Below are positions 51,184 to 60,564 of a stretch of 64,000 nt of DNA, one piece after another; the stretch's first letter is position 1, and every line of letters begins with the position of its first letter. This stretch comes from Segatella copri DSM 18205. Its GTDB lineage: Bacteria; Bacteroidota; Bacteroidia; Bacteroidales; Bacteroidaceae. The position numbers were made by a program, and so were the translations under genes. Where the stretch lies: NCBI RefSeq assembly GCF_025151535.1, contig NZ_CP102288.1, forward strand, positions 1,886,501 through 1,950,500, in the 5' to 3' direction. A model generated the notes under the pieces. It did no database searches, was not told the origin of the DNA, and saw only the letters and a program-made list of their open reading frames with translations.

Positions 51184-52677
51184 CTAGAACTGATAATAAA
51201 TGAACGGCTGTACACTCTCCTGGGAAACCTCCACCACCATCTGCAGACAGATGATGAAGAGCAGCAGTTTAGCCACCCAAGGCAGAAGGATGAACCGCGC
51301 CTGAAGACGGTGATACTGGCGCTCGGTAAAGAGATAGCTCAGCATGACACCGATGATGCAAAGCGTCCAGGCAGGACGGGCATGGAAGAAAGGCACCAGA
51401 TAATCGATACTGAAATCATTTGCCACCTTATCATACATCTTCCCCAACACACCCAAATCCTTGGCACGGAAAAACGACCACGCAAAGCATATATATAAAT
51501 AGGTGATGAGCCAGCTGAGGGAATTGCCAGCCAGCGTACGGGGAATGCTTATGCCCAACTGACGGCTGAAGAACTTATGCACCACAAGTCCGAAACCATG
51601 AAGAGCACCCCAGATGACGAACATCCAGGAAGAGCCATGCCACAAACCTGCCACCAGCATGGTGAGGAAGTTGTTGAAATACATGCGCACCTTTCCCTTC
51701 CGGTTTCCACCCAGCGGAATATACACATAATCGCGGAACCAGAAGGAAAGCGAGATGTGCCAGCGACGCCAGAACTCGGTAACCGAGAGTGAGCGGTAAG
51801 GGAAATAGAAGTTGTCGGGCAGATAGAAACCCAGGATGGCTGCCACACCGATACTCATATCGCTGTATCCCGAGAAATCGAGGAAAATCTGGACAGGGTA
51901 GCCGAAGAGCGCTGCCAGATTCTCGAAACCCGAGAAGGTTTGCGGCGCATCAAACACCCAGTTGTTGAACTGTGCGATATAATCGCTCAGCATATTCTTC
52001 TTGACCAGTCCCAGCATGATGAGAAAGAGTCCCGTCCAAAGCATTCTGCTGGAAGCCTGTTCGTTTCGTTTCAGTCTGGGTATCAGATTGGCGGCACGGG
52101 TGATAGGACCCGCCATCAGCAGCGGAAAGAAGGTGAGATAGAAGCAATACTCCAGGAGCGTTACCTCCATATCAAACTTGCGCTTATAGGTATCTACCGC
52201 ATAGCTGATAGCCTGGAAGGTATAGAACGAGATACCTACAGGCAGAGCGATAGACTGCAGCGAGAAGTTGGTACTGAACATCTCGTTGACTACATCGCCA
52301 ATGATGAAATTGGTATATTTGAAATAGCACAGCAGAGCCAGGTCTACAAGCACCACGAAGGTGAGCAGCGCCTTGCGCGCCTTCCCCTCATGCAGTCTCA
52401 TTTCCTGGGTTACGGCATAATTGATGCAAGCCGTAAGCGGCAGCATCCACATCACCATTCCGTTCACCTTATAGGCAAAGAAAAGGCTGAAGCAGATGAC
52501 ATACATCATCATGGCTGTGCGCGAATAGCTCTTGAGCAGGGTATAAATGGCAAGGAAGAAGATGAAGAGCAGCGCAAACGGAATGCTGCCCATCATCAGC
52601 GGAGAATCTGCCTGATAAACAAACAGCCGCTCTATCCAATGCCACAAGGCACTTATTTCGAATGTTGAATAATTCAT
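51184..52677 (-). CDS. MBOAT-family O-acyltransferase (AlgI-like)
   Basis: 497 residues with about ten to twelve membrane helices. The MBOAT motifs TEFWRRWHISLSFWFRDYVYIPLGGNRKG and MLVAGLWHGSSWMFVIWGALHG, with the catalytic histidine in GLWHG, are present. AlgI-type proteins pass acetyl groups across the inner membrane for attachment to polysaccharides or cell-wall glycans. An SGNH hydrolase gene lies upstream in the same direction, the usual partner that transfers the acyl group in the periplasm. The final polymer is unknown. Confidence 0.92.
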   Translation of the reverse strand: MNYSTFEISALWHWIERLFVYQADSPLMMGSIPFALLFIFFLAIYTLLKSYSRTAMMMYVICFSLFFAYKVNGMVMWMLPLTACINYAVTQEMRLHEGKARKALLTFVVLVDLALLCYFKYTNFIIGDVVNEMFSTNFSLQSIALPVGISFYTFQAISYAVDTYKRKFDMEVTLLEYCFYLTFFPLLMAGPITRAANLIPRLKRNEQASSRMLWTGLFLIMLGLVKKNMLSDYIAQFNNWVFDAPQTFSGFENLAALFGYPVQIFLDFSGYSDMSIGVAAILGFYLPDNFYFPYRSLSVTEFWRRWHISLSFWFRDYVYIPLGGNRKGKVRMYFNNFLTMLVAGLWHGSSWMFVIWGALHGFGLVVHKFFSRQLGISIPRTLAGNSLSWLITYLYICFAWSFFRAKDLGVLGKMYDKVANDFSIDYLVPFFHARPAWTLCIIGVMLSYLFTERQYHRLQARFILLPWVAKLLLFIICLQMVVEVSQESVQPFIYYQF

Positions 52678-52714
52678 TTGTCTGTTCTGAAGATATTATT
52701 TATTGAACTCTTTC

Positions 52715-53659
52715 TTATATGGAGTCTTTATGGTTTACATGCTTTACCGCTGGAACCGTCTTGTCAGCAGCAGCCGGAGCCGTTTTTCCTGCAGTTTCAG
52801 GTACCTTGGTTGCAGCAGGACTTTCTGTGGTTTCAGGCACAGTTCCCTCAACAGGCATAGAAAGAGAATCCTTCTTCATAGCCGTGTTGTCTGCCCTATG
52901 TTTGGTTCCAGGAGGCAAGATGGTAATCTGTCTGTATCTGCGGTCACGCTTATCCGGCTTTTCCAATCGGAACGGATGCACACAATGACCGCTATTCATC
53001 CACTCTACAATCTTATCCATCCACATGGCAGATGAAGCCATAGTCGGATGCCGGCCGTCTTTCTGGCGTTCGAAGGCAAGTTTGTAGCTAGGATAATAGC
53101 CTCGTGGTCCCATCACCTCACGGAGGAGTTTGTTATATCCATTATCCTCACACCAGTTTGGCGGACCGATCCATATCGTCGGAATATTACCAATCTTGCT
53201 CAGGATGGCACGGATGCGTTTTTCACATCCCTTCATATCAGACGTATACAGTTCGTTGCTGCCCAGACATACAAAGACATGGGTAGGTTTTATACGTTGG
53301 ATATAATGCTGCAGGGTATCGGTAGCAGCCCAGTTTCTGGTGCCCGAACTCACCCAGGTAATACAGGTGAGTTTATGACCGTTCTTGTTGGCATAATCAG
53401 CCAGTCGCAGACCTAGATATTCCGACATCGAGTCGCCGAAGATCAGTACTCGCTGCGCCGCCGTATCCACGGGTTCCTTTATCATGCTGTCAGCCTTTTC
53501 CTCTTCAGTAAGCTCTGCCTCGCTTTTACCGGTGAGCGCATCCATTCCAATCTGTTTCAGCGGAATGTTTTCAGCCACTTGCTCTGGAAGAAAGGCATAA
53601 GCCAGCAGTCCTCCAATGGCTATTGCCAGCAGGGCTATCATTTTCCAGGTTTCTTTCAT
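52715..53659 (-). CDS. Membrane-anchored SGNH/GDSL hydrolase
   Basis: 314 residues. A signal anchor (MIALLAIAIGGLLAYAFLP) precedes an SGNH domain: VLIFGDSMSEYLGLRL with the block I serine, VFVCLGSNELY with block III Gly and Asn, and HPTMASSAMWMDKIVEWM carrying the Asp/His-like block V. The C-terminal 70 residues are a Pro/Ala/Thr/Lys-rich low-complexity tail (VEGTVPETTESPAATKVPE). The gene precedes the MBOAT gene by 38 bases; together they form an acylation pair like AlgI/AlgJ or PatA/PatB, with this enzyme acting in the periplasm. Confidence 0.87.
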   Translation of the reverse strand: MKETWKMIALLAIAIGGLLAYAFLPEQVAENIPLKQIGMDALTGKSEAELTEEEKADSMIKEPVDTAAQRVLIFGDSMSEYLGLRLADYANKNGHKLTCITWVSSGTRNWAATDTLQHYIQRIKPTHVFVCLGSNELYTSDMKGCEKRIRAILSKIGNIPTIWIGPPNWCEDNGYNKLLREVMGPRGYYPSYKLAFERQKDGRHPTMASSAMWMDKIVEWMNSGHCVHPFRLEKPDKRDRRYRQITILPPGTKHRADNTAMKKDSLSMPVEGTVPETTESPAATKVPETAGKTAPAAADKTVPAVKHVNHKDSI

Positions 53660-53712
53660 TTTATATCTTTAATGAGTTTTGGTTATTCTTTTTCTTATAC
53701 ATTCATCTGGCA

Positions 53713-54378
53713 TTACAGCTGAAAGGGAGTGAGCACATTGAGCAACTTTCCGAAATCGGCCTTCGAGATGCGCCTTCCTCTCAAGCTGCGCACCTGCGGA
53801 TAGTCTTCGAAATAGTTCTCCATCGTTGTATACCACTGATGAGAAACCACTTCCCTGACCGTCTTCAGCTGATTTTCGATGCGACGGGCAAAACTCGGAT
53901 TCACTCTCGAGAGATAATGTCTTCCATCATTCATTTCGATGGCAAGCATCAGATAGATTTGCGGTCCCTTCTTCTCTTTCCTGCTTCTTACGGTTTCGCT
54001 TACCTTCCAGCCCTTGGTGGATGTCGATACTCTGATATCCCAGCCATACTGGCTGTTGAGCTTATCCATCAGCCCCTTGAACACAACCCCGTGAGCCGAG
54101 GTATCTTTCAGTCCCGTATAACCGATGATGTAATGTATCATCTCGTGGAGCAAGACACTCTTTGCCTGCTTGTCGGTCATATCATAATAAGTAGACATGG
54201 AGAGTTTGAAATCGTAGAGTTTGGTGCGTCCCCATCTGGAGGCCCGCTTATAGGCAAGTTGCCCCAAGCGAGTCTTGGCATGAGTAAGTCCGAGTTCAGG
54301 AACAGGCAGCTTTCCCCCGAAATATTCCTGGTCGAAACGCCTGAACCACTCCTCCATCCATTCTATTGTAACAATCAT
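53713..54378 (-). CDS. SprT-like zinc metalloprotease domain protein
   Basis: 221 residues from MIVTIEWMEEWFRRFDQEYF. YFGGKLPVPELGL is followed by the zinc motif VLLHEMIHYIIGYTGLKDTSAHGVVFKGLM, with HEMIH and a downstream His in SAHG, as in the SprT-like family. The C-terminal part (RISKADFGKLLNVLTPF) is basic. No signal peptide, so it probably acts in the cytoplasm, perhaps on DNA-bound proteins as in SprT/Spartan relatives; this is not proven for the bacterial group. An ATG six codons earlier is possible. Confidence 0.85.
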   Translation of the reverse strand: MIVTIEWMEEWFRRFDQEYFGGKLPVPELGLTHAKTRLGQLAYKRASRWGRTKLYDFKLSMSTYYDMTDKQAKSVLLHEMIHYIIGYTGLKDTSAHGVVFKGLMDKLNSQYGWDIRVSTSTKGWKVSETVRSRKEKKGPQIYLMLAIEMNDGRHYLSRVNPSFARRIENQLKTVREVVSHQWYTTMENYFEDYPQVRSLRGRRISKADFGKLLNVLTPFQL

Positions 54379-54514
54379 GTATGTATATTTATTCAATAAT
54401 TATTCAGTTCTGTATATCAGATACTACAAAACGTTTGCAAAGATACAACTTTTTCTTTGTTTCTTTCAATATTTATCGAAAAATGCGTAACTTAGCACGC
54501 AAATTTCAACAAAA

Positions 54515-54706
54515 ATGAACAAGACAGCACAACATATGCTACTCTACTCCTCTATCTTCATCATTATCATCGGTATCTCGCTCTTCCTGCTAGCCGTAGT
54601 CCTTGCCCTCACGGTATTCGTTGCCATCAAGAAATATGAGCATTACAAGCACAGAAGGCTGTCGAGGAAACACCGCAGAAGACATGTGGTAAAGGTAAAA
54701 AGGTAA
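54515..54706 (+). CDS. Small single-pass membrane protein
   Basis: 63 residues: MNKTAQHMLLYSSIFIIIIG opens one long hydrophobic helix (to about residue 33) and a strongly basic tail of His, Arg and Lys (YKHRRLSRKHRRRHVVKVKR). No family known. The start follows a clean A-rich leader, and the charge pattern predicts an inner-membrane protein with a cytoplasmic basic tail. Confidence 0.6.
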   Translation: MNKTAQHMLLYSSIFIIIIGISLFLLAVVLALTVFVAIKKYEHYKHRRLSRKHRRRHVVKVKR

Positions 54707-54831
54707 AAAAGTAAAAGGGGGAAGAGAGGGGAAAAACCTATTTTATAGGGGAAAATGAACATTTTTTGAAGGAAAAGAGAAAAAAATACCGAAAAAATTT
54801 GGTAATATCAAATAAAAGCATTACCTTTGCA

Positions 54832-54839
54832 CTCGCTTT
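54832..54839 (+). promoter_or_regulatory. tRNA-Tyr promoter -7 box
   Basis: TACCTTTG, 18 bases before the mature tRNA 5' end. Confidence 0.6.
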
Positions 54840-54856
54840 TGAGATATAAAGCTTTT

Positions 54857-54938
54857 GGGTAGTTACCAGAGTGGCCAAATGGGGCAGACTGTAAATCTGC
54901 TGGCTATGCCTTCGGTGGTTCGAATCCATCACTACCCA
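54857..54938 (+). tRNA. tRNA-Tyr (GTA)
   Basis: An 82-base cloverleaf. The acceptor stem GGGTAGT pairs with ACTACCC, anticodon GTA is at 54891-54893 in the stem-loop CAGACTGTAAATCTG, the variable arm is long as expected for a class II tRNA-Tyr (GCTGGCTATGCCTTCGG), and the T-arm has GGTTCGAATCC. The CCA is not encoded. Confidence 0.95.
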
Positions 54939-54969
54939 CTTTTCCCAAAAAATAACTCAAAAATTTAAG

Positions 54970-55003
54970 AGTCCGACTTTCGAAAGAGAGGCGGACTTTT
55001 TTT
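54970..55003 (+). terminator. tRNA-Tyr terminator
   Basis: AGTCCG (54970-54975) pairs with CGGACT (54992-54997), with an inner CTTTCGAAAG palindrome, then a T-run. Confidence 0.8.
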
Positions 55004-55010
55004 ATACAAT

Positions 55011-55125
55011 CGATTAGGAGGTAAACACTAATCGTAGGCGTTTATCTCCTATTTTCGCATTTACCGACCTCTCACACCACCGTACATGCGGTTCCGCATA
55101 CGGCGGTGCCTATTGGGTGCTTGAA
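55011..55125 (-). other. Group II intron 3' remnant (domains V-VI)
   Basis: On the minus strand 55108-55075 read CACCGCCGTATGCGGAAC then CGCATGTACGGTGGTG, exactly 34 bases: a 10-bp stem CACCGCCGTA/TACGGTGGTG, a 2-base TG bulge, a 4-bp stem TGCG/CGCA and a GAAC loop. That is the layout of group II intron domain V. The following bases (TGTGAGAGGTCGG onwards) match the region after domain V and include TAGGAG/CTCCTA pairing of a possible domain VI. No maturase gene or 5' part is present, so only the tail survives. Confidence 0.75.
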
Positions 55126-55143
55126 GAACTAAAAAGCTAAAAC

Positions 55144-55178
55144 AGGAGGCAAAGACTCTCACTTTATCATTGCCTCCT
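55144..55178 (-). terminator. Terminator of type III Res/Mod operon
   Basis: AGGAGGCAA (55144-55152) pairs with TTGCCTCCT (55170-55178), seven bases after the Res stop in the minus direction, followed there by GTTTTAGC. Confidence 0.75.
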
Positions 55179-55184
55179 GATTCT

Positions 55185-57704
55185 CTATTTATTATACCTT
55201 ATAAACAATTTGTTCAAATCATCTTGGCTCATCAAATGCTTAATATCATTACGAACCGAGGAAGAAGCTGCATTGAGCGATTGCACTTTCTTACCTGTCG
55301 CTATATCCACAATGCGCATCATCTCATTACGCTTAATAGCAGAACAACGCTCTGAATATGCTGCCATTCCCTTCAATTTGGGAACAGAGTCTGCATAGCC
55401 AGTATAATGAGGTTCAAGCAATACAAACTCAAACTGCTCATCCACACGACGCACAACGATAAAATCAGGGAAATGCGGTCTTAATTCGTCGCCATTAAGA
55501 TATTGAATACATAGAAAACCATTCTTATTAGGAACATTTCTCACCCAGCAAACGAAACCTTCTTTTTTCTGTTCCACATCAAGTACAGCTTGCTCCCACT
55601 CATTCAACTTAAATACAGCCTTCCCCTCTCCATCCACATATAAATGATCAGTAAATGCTGTTCCTTCAGGATGCTTGCTCGTAACCATCAAGTCTGGCAA
55701 GGTTAAATCGAATGGCAAAGTAGATACGTGAGCCTTTACAATCTTCTCATATTCACGCTTCACTTCCTCCCCAAAATCCTCTAACTTTTGACGATACTTA
55801 TCGTAATATTCATAGAATGCCTCTTTGCAATACTTATCCAGACGTTCCATACACGACTGATTATTGGCGTAGAGGATAAATTGCAAACGCAGTTCAGTAT
55901 TGTCATACTCATCCAGGCGAGCCTTGCGATAAGCATTCAGCACGCCGTCTTTTCCAAAACGTGTTTCCACATTCTCGCTCCAAGTATCTATATCCGACTC
56001 TGAAAGAATGAGTTTGCCATCCTCGCCCTCTTTTGCGCTTTTGCCCAAGGCATCAAAAGCTAACACCACATCGTTCATGGTGCGGATTTTCTCCATCGTC
56101 TGCTGGTAAGTCCCAGCATCCTGCAAATCCTTGACGAAATCAGTTATCTGACCGACGATATCATTCTTCAGCTTATTGACGGCATCTCTGCACAATCGAG
56201 TGCGAACCAGCAAATGGCAAAGTTTGAAAAGAGCTTTTCGATAATCCGTAACGCTTTTTTGCGGTATCGCATAATTATCTATCTGAGCGGCATTGATAGC
56301 CTCGAACACTTCCTGTCGTGAAAGTCCACAAGGCAAGTTGCCCCTAAGTTTCAATTCCTGCTTAGGCGAAGGATTGGTTTCCACATGAGTAGGAATCGTA
56401 CCTTCCAATTCTCGCTTCACCCGTTCTACGGTAACCGCATCAAAATTAGGAAGGAAAAGCTGTACTTCATTCAAAGTATCATCAGTCTCTATTCGTTTCT
56501 GCAAAGGAGTGCGCACCATTCTTCCTAGCAGTTGGGCGATGTTGGTGTAACCTGATGCCACCTTGAACGACATCATCGTCTCAGCCCTTGGACAATCCCA
56601 ACCTGTGGAAAGATTATCCTTGAAGAAGATGACTTTTACGTCCTTGGACTCCGATATTCGTGAAGGGTCGAGATAAGGCACTTCAAGCCCACTGACAGTT
56701 ATGGATTCCTTGATGTCGAAAGTATGTACCACTTCACCACTTCTCAATGAAATCCCGGCATGAGCCTCAATGATGCGCAAGCACTCGTCGAGGTTGGTCT
56801 CAGACAACTTATCATCCTTTTTGTTCTTTACCTGAACCACCAAGGCTGGTCTCACTTCTACATCCTCATGTTGACGATACGCCTCCCAATGCTGGCATTT
56901 ACTTTTCCAGTCCTTTGCGGCTTCCGCCAGATAGGTCATCTCGGCGAAAGCCTCTCCTGTCTGAGGATGGTGTATTTTGATCTCATCCTTCAACAAGCCT
57001 GACGCACGCACCTCATCGGGAGTAACCTCCACCTTAGGCAACAGCGTAGAATCAGCAGATTTCACCAATTCATTGAATCGTTCCAAGGTGGCACTCATGC
57101 CGATTATCAATGGCATGGACGGCATATTGTCTGTCTCCGAACCGAGAACAAACTTCTGCATGATACTCATCTGCGTACCAATCTCATTGGGCTTGGCACC
57201 ACGATGAGCCTCATCAATGATAACCACAAGTTTGTCACCATACTCCTCTATCGTGTTGCGCATGAAGTCCCAACCTGTATAGTTACGGCTATCGCTATAC
57301 TTCACAAGATTGCTGTTTACCCCAAATTTCTGGGTATTCACATAATAAATGGTACCCAACTGAAGTTTGTCGGCCTTGAAGTTCTGCTCATCAATAGTCA
57401 CAACTTGGCGATTTCTCAACTTGTCTGCCACTTTGTAGAGTTTGTCCTTACTCTGCTCGTTCAGTTCAGGTGCATCGCTTATCCATAGCACGATGGCATC
57501 ATTCTGAGTCCCTTGATAGGTGTCGCCAGTATAGAGAGCCTCGATGAATGCAGACATGATGATGGTCTTGCCAGCACCCGTAGGGGCTGTAAAAGGTATG
57601 ATGCTCTTCTCACCATCTTGCTTATAGCGACGCTGTGCCTTCACCTGTCGCTCTCGCAGACTGCCAAGTGCTTTATTCTGAAATTCAAATAAATCTACTA
57701 ACAT
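55185..57704 (-). CDS. Type III-like restriction enzyme Res (helicase) subunit
   Basis: 839 residues. The superfamily 2 helicase core has FTAPTGAGKTIIMSAF (motif I), VVIIDEAHRGAK (motif II), GMSATLERF (motif III), FFKDNLSTGWDCPRA, and GRMVRTPLQKR (motif VI). The C-terminal nuclease-like region carries HFPDFIVVRRVDEQFEFVLLEPHY, a D-x-n-E pattern with H where K is usual, so catalysis there is uncertain. With Mod it would cut DNA after ATP-driven translocation. It follows mod by seven bases in one operon. Confidence 0.88.
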   Translation of the reverse strand: MLVDLFEFQNKALGSLRERQVKAQRRYKQDGEKSIIPFTAPTGAGKTIIMSAFIEALYTGDTYQGTQNDAIVLWISDAPELNEQSKDKLYKVADKLRNRQVVTIDEQNFKADKLQLGTIYYVNTQKFGVNSNLVKYSDSRNYTGWDFMRNTIEEYGDKLVVIIDEAHRGAKPNEIGTQMSIMQKFVLGSETDNMPSMPLIIGMSATLERFNELVKSADSTLLPKVEVTPDEVRASGLLKDEIKIHHPQTGEAFAEMTYLAEAAKDWKSKCQHWEAYRQHEDVEVRPALVVQVKNKKDDKLSETNLDECLRIIEAHAGISLRSGEVVHTFDIKESITVSGLEVPYLDPSRISESKDVKVIFFKDNLSTGWDCPRAETMMSFKVASGYTNIAQLLGRMVRTPLQKRIETDDTLNEVQLFLPNFDAVTVERVKRELEGTIPTHVETNPSPKQELKLRGNLPCGLSRQEVFEAINAAQIDNYAIPQKSVTDYRKALFKLCHLLVRTRLCRDAVNKLKNDIVGQITDFVKDLQDAGTYQQTMEKIRTMNDVVLAFDALGKSAKEGEDGKLILSESDIDTWSENVETRFGKDGVLNAYRKARLDEYDNTELRLQFILYANNQSCMERLDKYCKEAFYEYYDKYRQKLEDFGEEVKREYEKIVKAHVSTLPFDLTLPDLMVTSKHPEGTAFTDHLYVDGEGKAVFKLNEWEQAVLDVEQKKEGFVCWVRNVPNKNGFLCIQYLNGDELRPHFPDFIVVRRVDEQFEFVLLEPHYTGYADSVPKLKGMAAYSERCSAIKRNEMMRIVDIATGKKVQSLNAASSSVRNDIKHLMSQDDLNKLFIRYNK

Positions 57705-57711
57705 ACGTGCC

Positions 57712-60168
57712 TTATTGTTTTCTTTCTATATTAATCTTAAAGTTGTCGAGATAGTCACGGTAAAGCTGATAAGTCTGCTTAACATTCAGACTTGCAGCCA
57801 ACGTGCGATAATTCTCCTCACTATCTTCAATGATGTAAACGGTCTCCACCTCTGGCTTGTCCCGCAATGCCTCTTTCAGCTCGTCTATGGCAAACTCATC
57901 GTTCAAGACAGCCATCTTGTTCTCGGGAAATACCATAAACTCACCATCCACATGAGTAGGACACACACCATGGGCACCTGCTTTCATCCACAAGATAGGC
58001 AGCAGTTCGTTCAACTGGGCGCCAAGCGAAACCTTATCTTTATCAAGGAAAGTCAACTTATAGTAAGCCGCATTTGCGACAAAGCCTTCAGCCATCGGAA
58101 TCGTAACAGGTACAGTCTTGGTCTTTTCGGGCAATTCATCCAGTTCCTTTTTGGTTACGGTGAATGCCTTATTATTAGAAGTAACCACGTAGATGGTATC
58201 AATACTCTCATGAATATCCTCCATAAACCCGTCTATCTTGGTAACATCGAAGAGGATTGCATTATTAGCATCCTCTGGCACAAGATATGGGCATTCAGCC
58301 TTAACCGCATTTTGTGGCATCTTCTTGTCGCCAATCAAGCCAACGATTTGTTTCTTCAATTTTGTTCCCAAGGAATCATCACGAAGGTCAAGGCTAATTT
58401 GCTTGATACTTCTTTTTACCACCTTCTCTTCCGTATTGGAAGTAATGTAATCTCCCTGAATTGGGTTTCCATTCACATCCACACCAAGAATGGAGCATTT
58501 TGTACGTGGCCAGTTCACATAGCGAGCGATGCCAAACTTCTCCCATTCCTCATCACCCTTGTGCAAACCATTGGCTCGGAATGCCTTTTCCTCCTCGGCA
58601 CTCACCTCATTGTTGGTCACCATGATGCAACGGCGATGTCCGCCATCCTCCTTATTCAAGAGATTAACAGCATGAAGGGTTGTACCACTGCCCGAGAAGA
58701 AATCGAGGATGAGAGCGTTTGGGTTGTTGGCTACGAAGAAACGGATGGCATCGTGGACGGCGTAAAGGGACTTGGGGAAATCAAAACGCTTTTCTCCAAG
58801 AAACTTCTTTATCAACAATGTTCCATAAGAACTGGCATTATGTAATTTATCTACCCAAACTCTTCTTGGACGTAAAGTATCATCATCAGTATTGAGATAA
58901 TGCCCCGATATCACAGCGCCATATTCATCCCTACTATCGACTACTATTACCCCATTATCAATGTCTTTCACCATACCTTCTGCCAAATACTTTACAGACC
59001 CTGTTTTGGTATCTTTATTCCAATTTATAACTTTCAAATATCCTTTAGAAAGCAAAGCTTCAGCCGATTCTGGAACAAGACTCCAAATTCTTTCAGAACC
59101 ACTAGGGTCTAACGGCCACAACGCAGAACATCCTTGTGGTATAACAACGTCCCCTCGATTAATATCTGGAGTAAGAGCCTCTCCTATCTTTACAATATGT
59201 CCATCCTCATTATCCACAATAACTGGATAAAATTGATGAGGTCTCGAAGTTCTAAAATTACCTTTATTTCTTCTTCTAAAACCGAGAAAATCAATAGCAT
59301 TCTTTTTGGTAGGACTTTCTTCTTGAAGAACACTTAGCATATTCTTATCCAATTGAAGAACTGGCATATTTCCAAGACTTACAAAAAAAACGTATTCTTC
59401 TACTCTCGAAAATTGCCCATCTCTGGAAACACCCTTTCCACTAATAACAGAAGTCACCATCTGAATATTTGCCTCTGGAAACATTTCCTCCAACAAACAT
59501 CCAAGATGCAAATACTCTTTCTCATCAATAGTGACAATCATCACCGAGTTCTTCGGATTCAGCAACTTCTTAGCAAGCAACAAGCGACTTTCCATCATAG
59601 CCAACCATTTACTATGACGGTAACTATCATTTCCATCCACATAATTATTGTTGTATTTCCAATCGGTAGCACCACTATTGTAAGGAGGGTCTATATAGAT
59701 ACAATCCACCTGTTGCGGATAAAGATAAGCCAAGAGCTGGAGAGCATGAAAATTGTCCGCCTCTATCAACGTGTGCCAAAGGTCGCTATCGGGAGCATTC
59801 TTTACAGAGTCCACATATTTGAGGCAAGGGTAAATAGGCTCACCATTCTTTGCCACACAAATGAGGTCTTGGCAAGAAACTTGCAGTTCCTCACCTGATA
59901 TAGAATGGTGGCAAGTAGCCATCCCACGGCACACACTCATCACCTCCCAAAGAATATCCTCTGTGAGCCTTTTGTCATCATCCACCTTGCGAATCACCTT
60001 GCATCCACGGCTGATAGGATAGTCATAGAGCAAAGTCATCTCTGGCACATGATTCTCAAACACAAGTCCAAACTTTTTATGCTTGGTCAGCTCTTTCACC
60101 TCCTTTGCCACATGAAGGCGAAGTTCCGGATCTTGTATTCGAGCAATTAAATCATTAATCGCTGCCAT
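57712..60168 (-). CDS. Type III-like DNA methyltransferase Mod subunit
   Basis: 818 residues. VDCIYIDPPYNSGATDWKYNN (motif IV) precedes ALILDFFSGSGTTLHAVNLLNKE (motif I), the beta order of type III Mod. The segment between, roughly residues 250-440 (58850-59420), is markedly more AT-rich than the flanks and is the probable target-recognition domain, so it looks swapped in from another source. N-terminal residues 1-150 and the C-terminal 250 residues are of local composition. First gene of the Res/Mod operon. Confidence 0.88.
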   Translation of the reverse strand: MAAINDLIARIQDPELRLHVAKEVKELTKHKKFGLVFENHVPEMTLLYDYPISRGCKVIRKVDDDKRLTEDILWEVMSVCRGMATCHHSISGEELQVSCQDLICVAKNGEPIYPCLKYVDSVKNAPDSDLWHTLIEADNFHALQLLAYLYPQQVDCIYIDPPYNSGATDWKYNNNYVDGNDSYRHSKWLAMMESRLLLAKKLLNPKNSVMIVTIDEKEYLHLGCLLEEMFPEANIQMVTSVISGKGVSRDGQFSRVEEYVFFVSLGNMPVLQLDKNMLSVLQEESPTKKNAIDFLGFRRRNKGNFRTSRPHQFYPVIVDNEDGHIVKIGEALTPDINRGDVVIPQGCSALWPLDPSGSERIWSLVPESAEALLSKGYLKVINWNKDTKTGSVKYLAEGMVKDIDNGVIVVDSRDEYGAVISGHYLNTDDDTLRPRRVWVDKLHNASSYGTLLIKKFLGEKRFDFPKSLYAVHDAIRFFVANNPNALILDFFSGSGTTLHAVNLLNKEDGGHRRCIMVTNNEVSAEEEKAFRANGLHKGDEEWEKFGIARYVNWPRTKCSILGVDVNGNPIQGDYITSNTEEKVVKRSIKQISLDLRDDSLGTKLKKQIVGLIGDKKMPQNAVKAECPYLVPEDANNAILFDVTKIDGFMEDIHESIDTIYVVTSNNKAFTVTKKELDELPEKTKTVPVTIPMAEGFVANAAYYKLTFLDKDKVSLGAQLNELLPILWMKAGAHGVCPTHVDGEFMVFPENKMAVLNDEFAIDELKEALRDKPEVETVYIIEDSEENYRTLAASLNVKQTYQLYRDYLDNFKINIERKQ

Positions 60169-60266
60169 CTTATAATTATTTTAAGTCGCATCCAACTATC
60201 AAGACGGCTTGCTGCAAGGAGAGAGCATCATGGATGGAAAAAAGGAAAAGGTGCGGACCCCTTTCC

Positions 60267-60564
60267 TTTCGCGTTCACGGGAAGCCTGAGAATGAAAACC
60301 CGACGTTCACATAGGATAGGACGTCCACACCATATAGGTATGAACATCAACTTATCAATGTGAACGTACGAGCAAACCTCCTCTTATCATACATTACACT
60401 GGGTAATGCACAAAGAGGCCTCCACTGCAAACAGCATTCCGATTACTCTTTCTGCGGAAAGATAGCACCAACCGAAAGCAATAAAGCTTGCTTTAATTGC
60501 TGAGGCGCAGCCTATCTTATGCAAAGAAATCAGTTTCTCAGGCTTTTTCTTTGTGAACGCGAAA
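60267..60564. mobile_element. MITE-like element with terminal inverted repeats
   Basis: TTTCGCGTTCAC (60267-60278) is matched by its inverse GTGAACGCGAAA (60553-60564); just inside, AGCCTGAGAA (60283-60292) is matched by TTCTCAGGCT (60535-60544). The 298-bp element has no open frame, contains a CGTTCACAT...ATGTGAACG internal pair and the interspersed palindrome at 60452-60526. Target-site duplications are not obvious. Confidence 0.65.
60452..60526. repeat. Interspersed palindromic repeat, copy 3
   Basis: CTGCGGAAAGATAGCACCAA at the left and GCAGCCTATCTTATGCAAAG at the right, centre AAGCAATAAAGCTTGCTTTA. Same architecture as the copies at 31976-32122. Confidence 0.7.

Noticed and set aside
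57715..58845. 376-codon plus-strand frame opposite mod
   Set aside because: Antisense shadow of a conserved methyltransferase gene.
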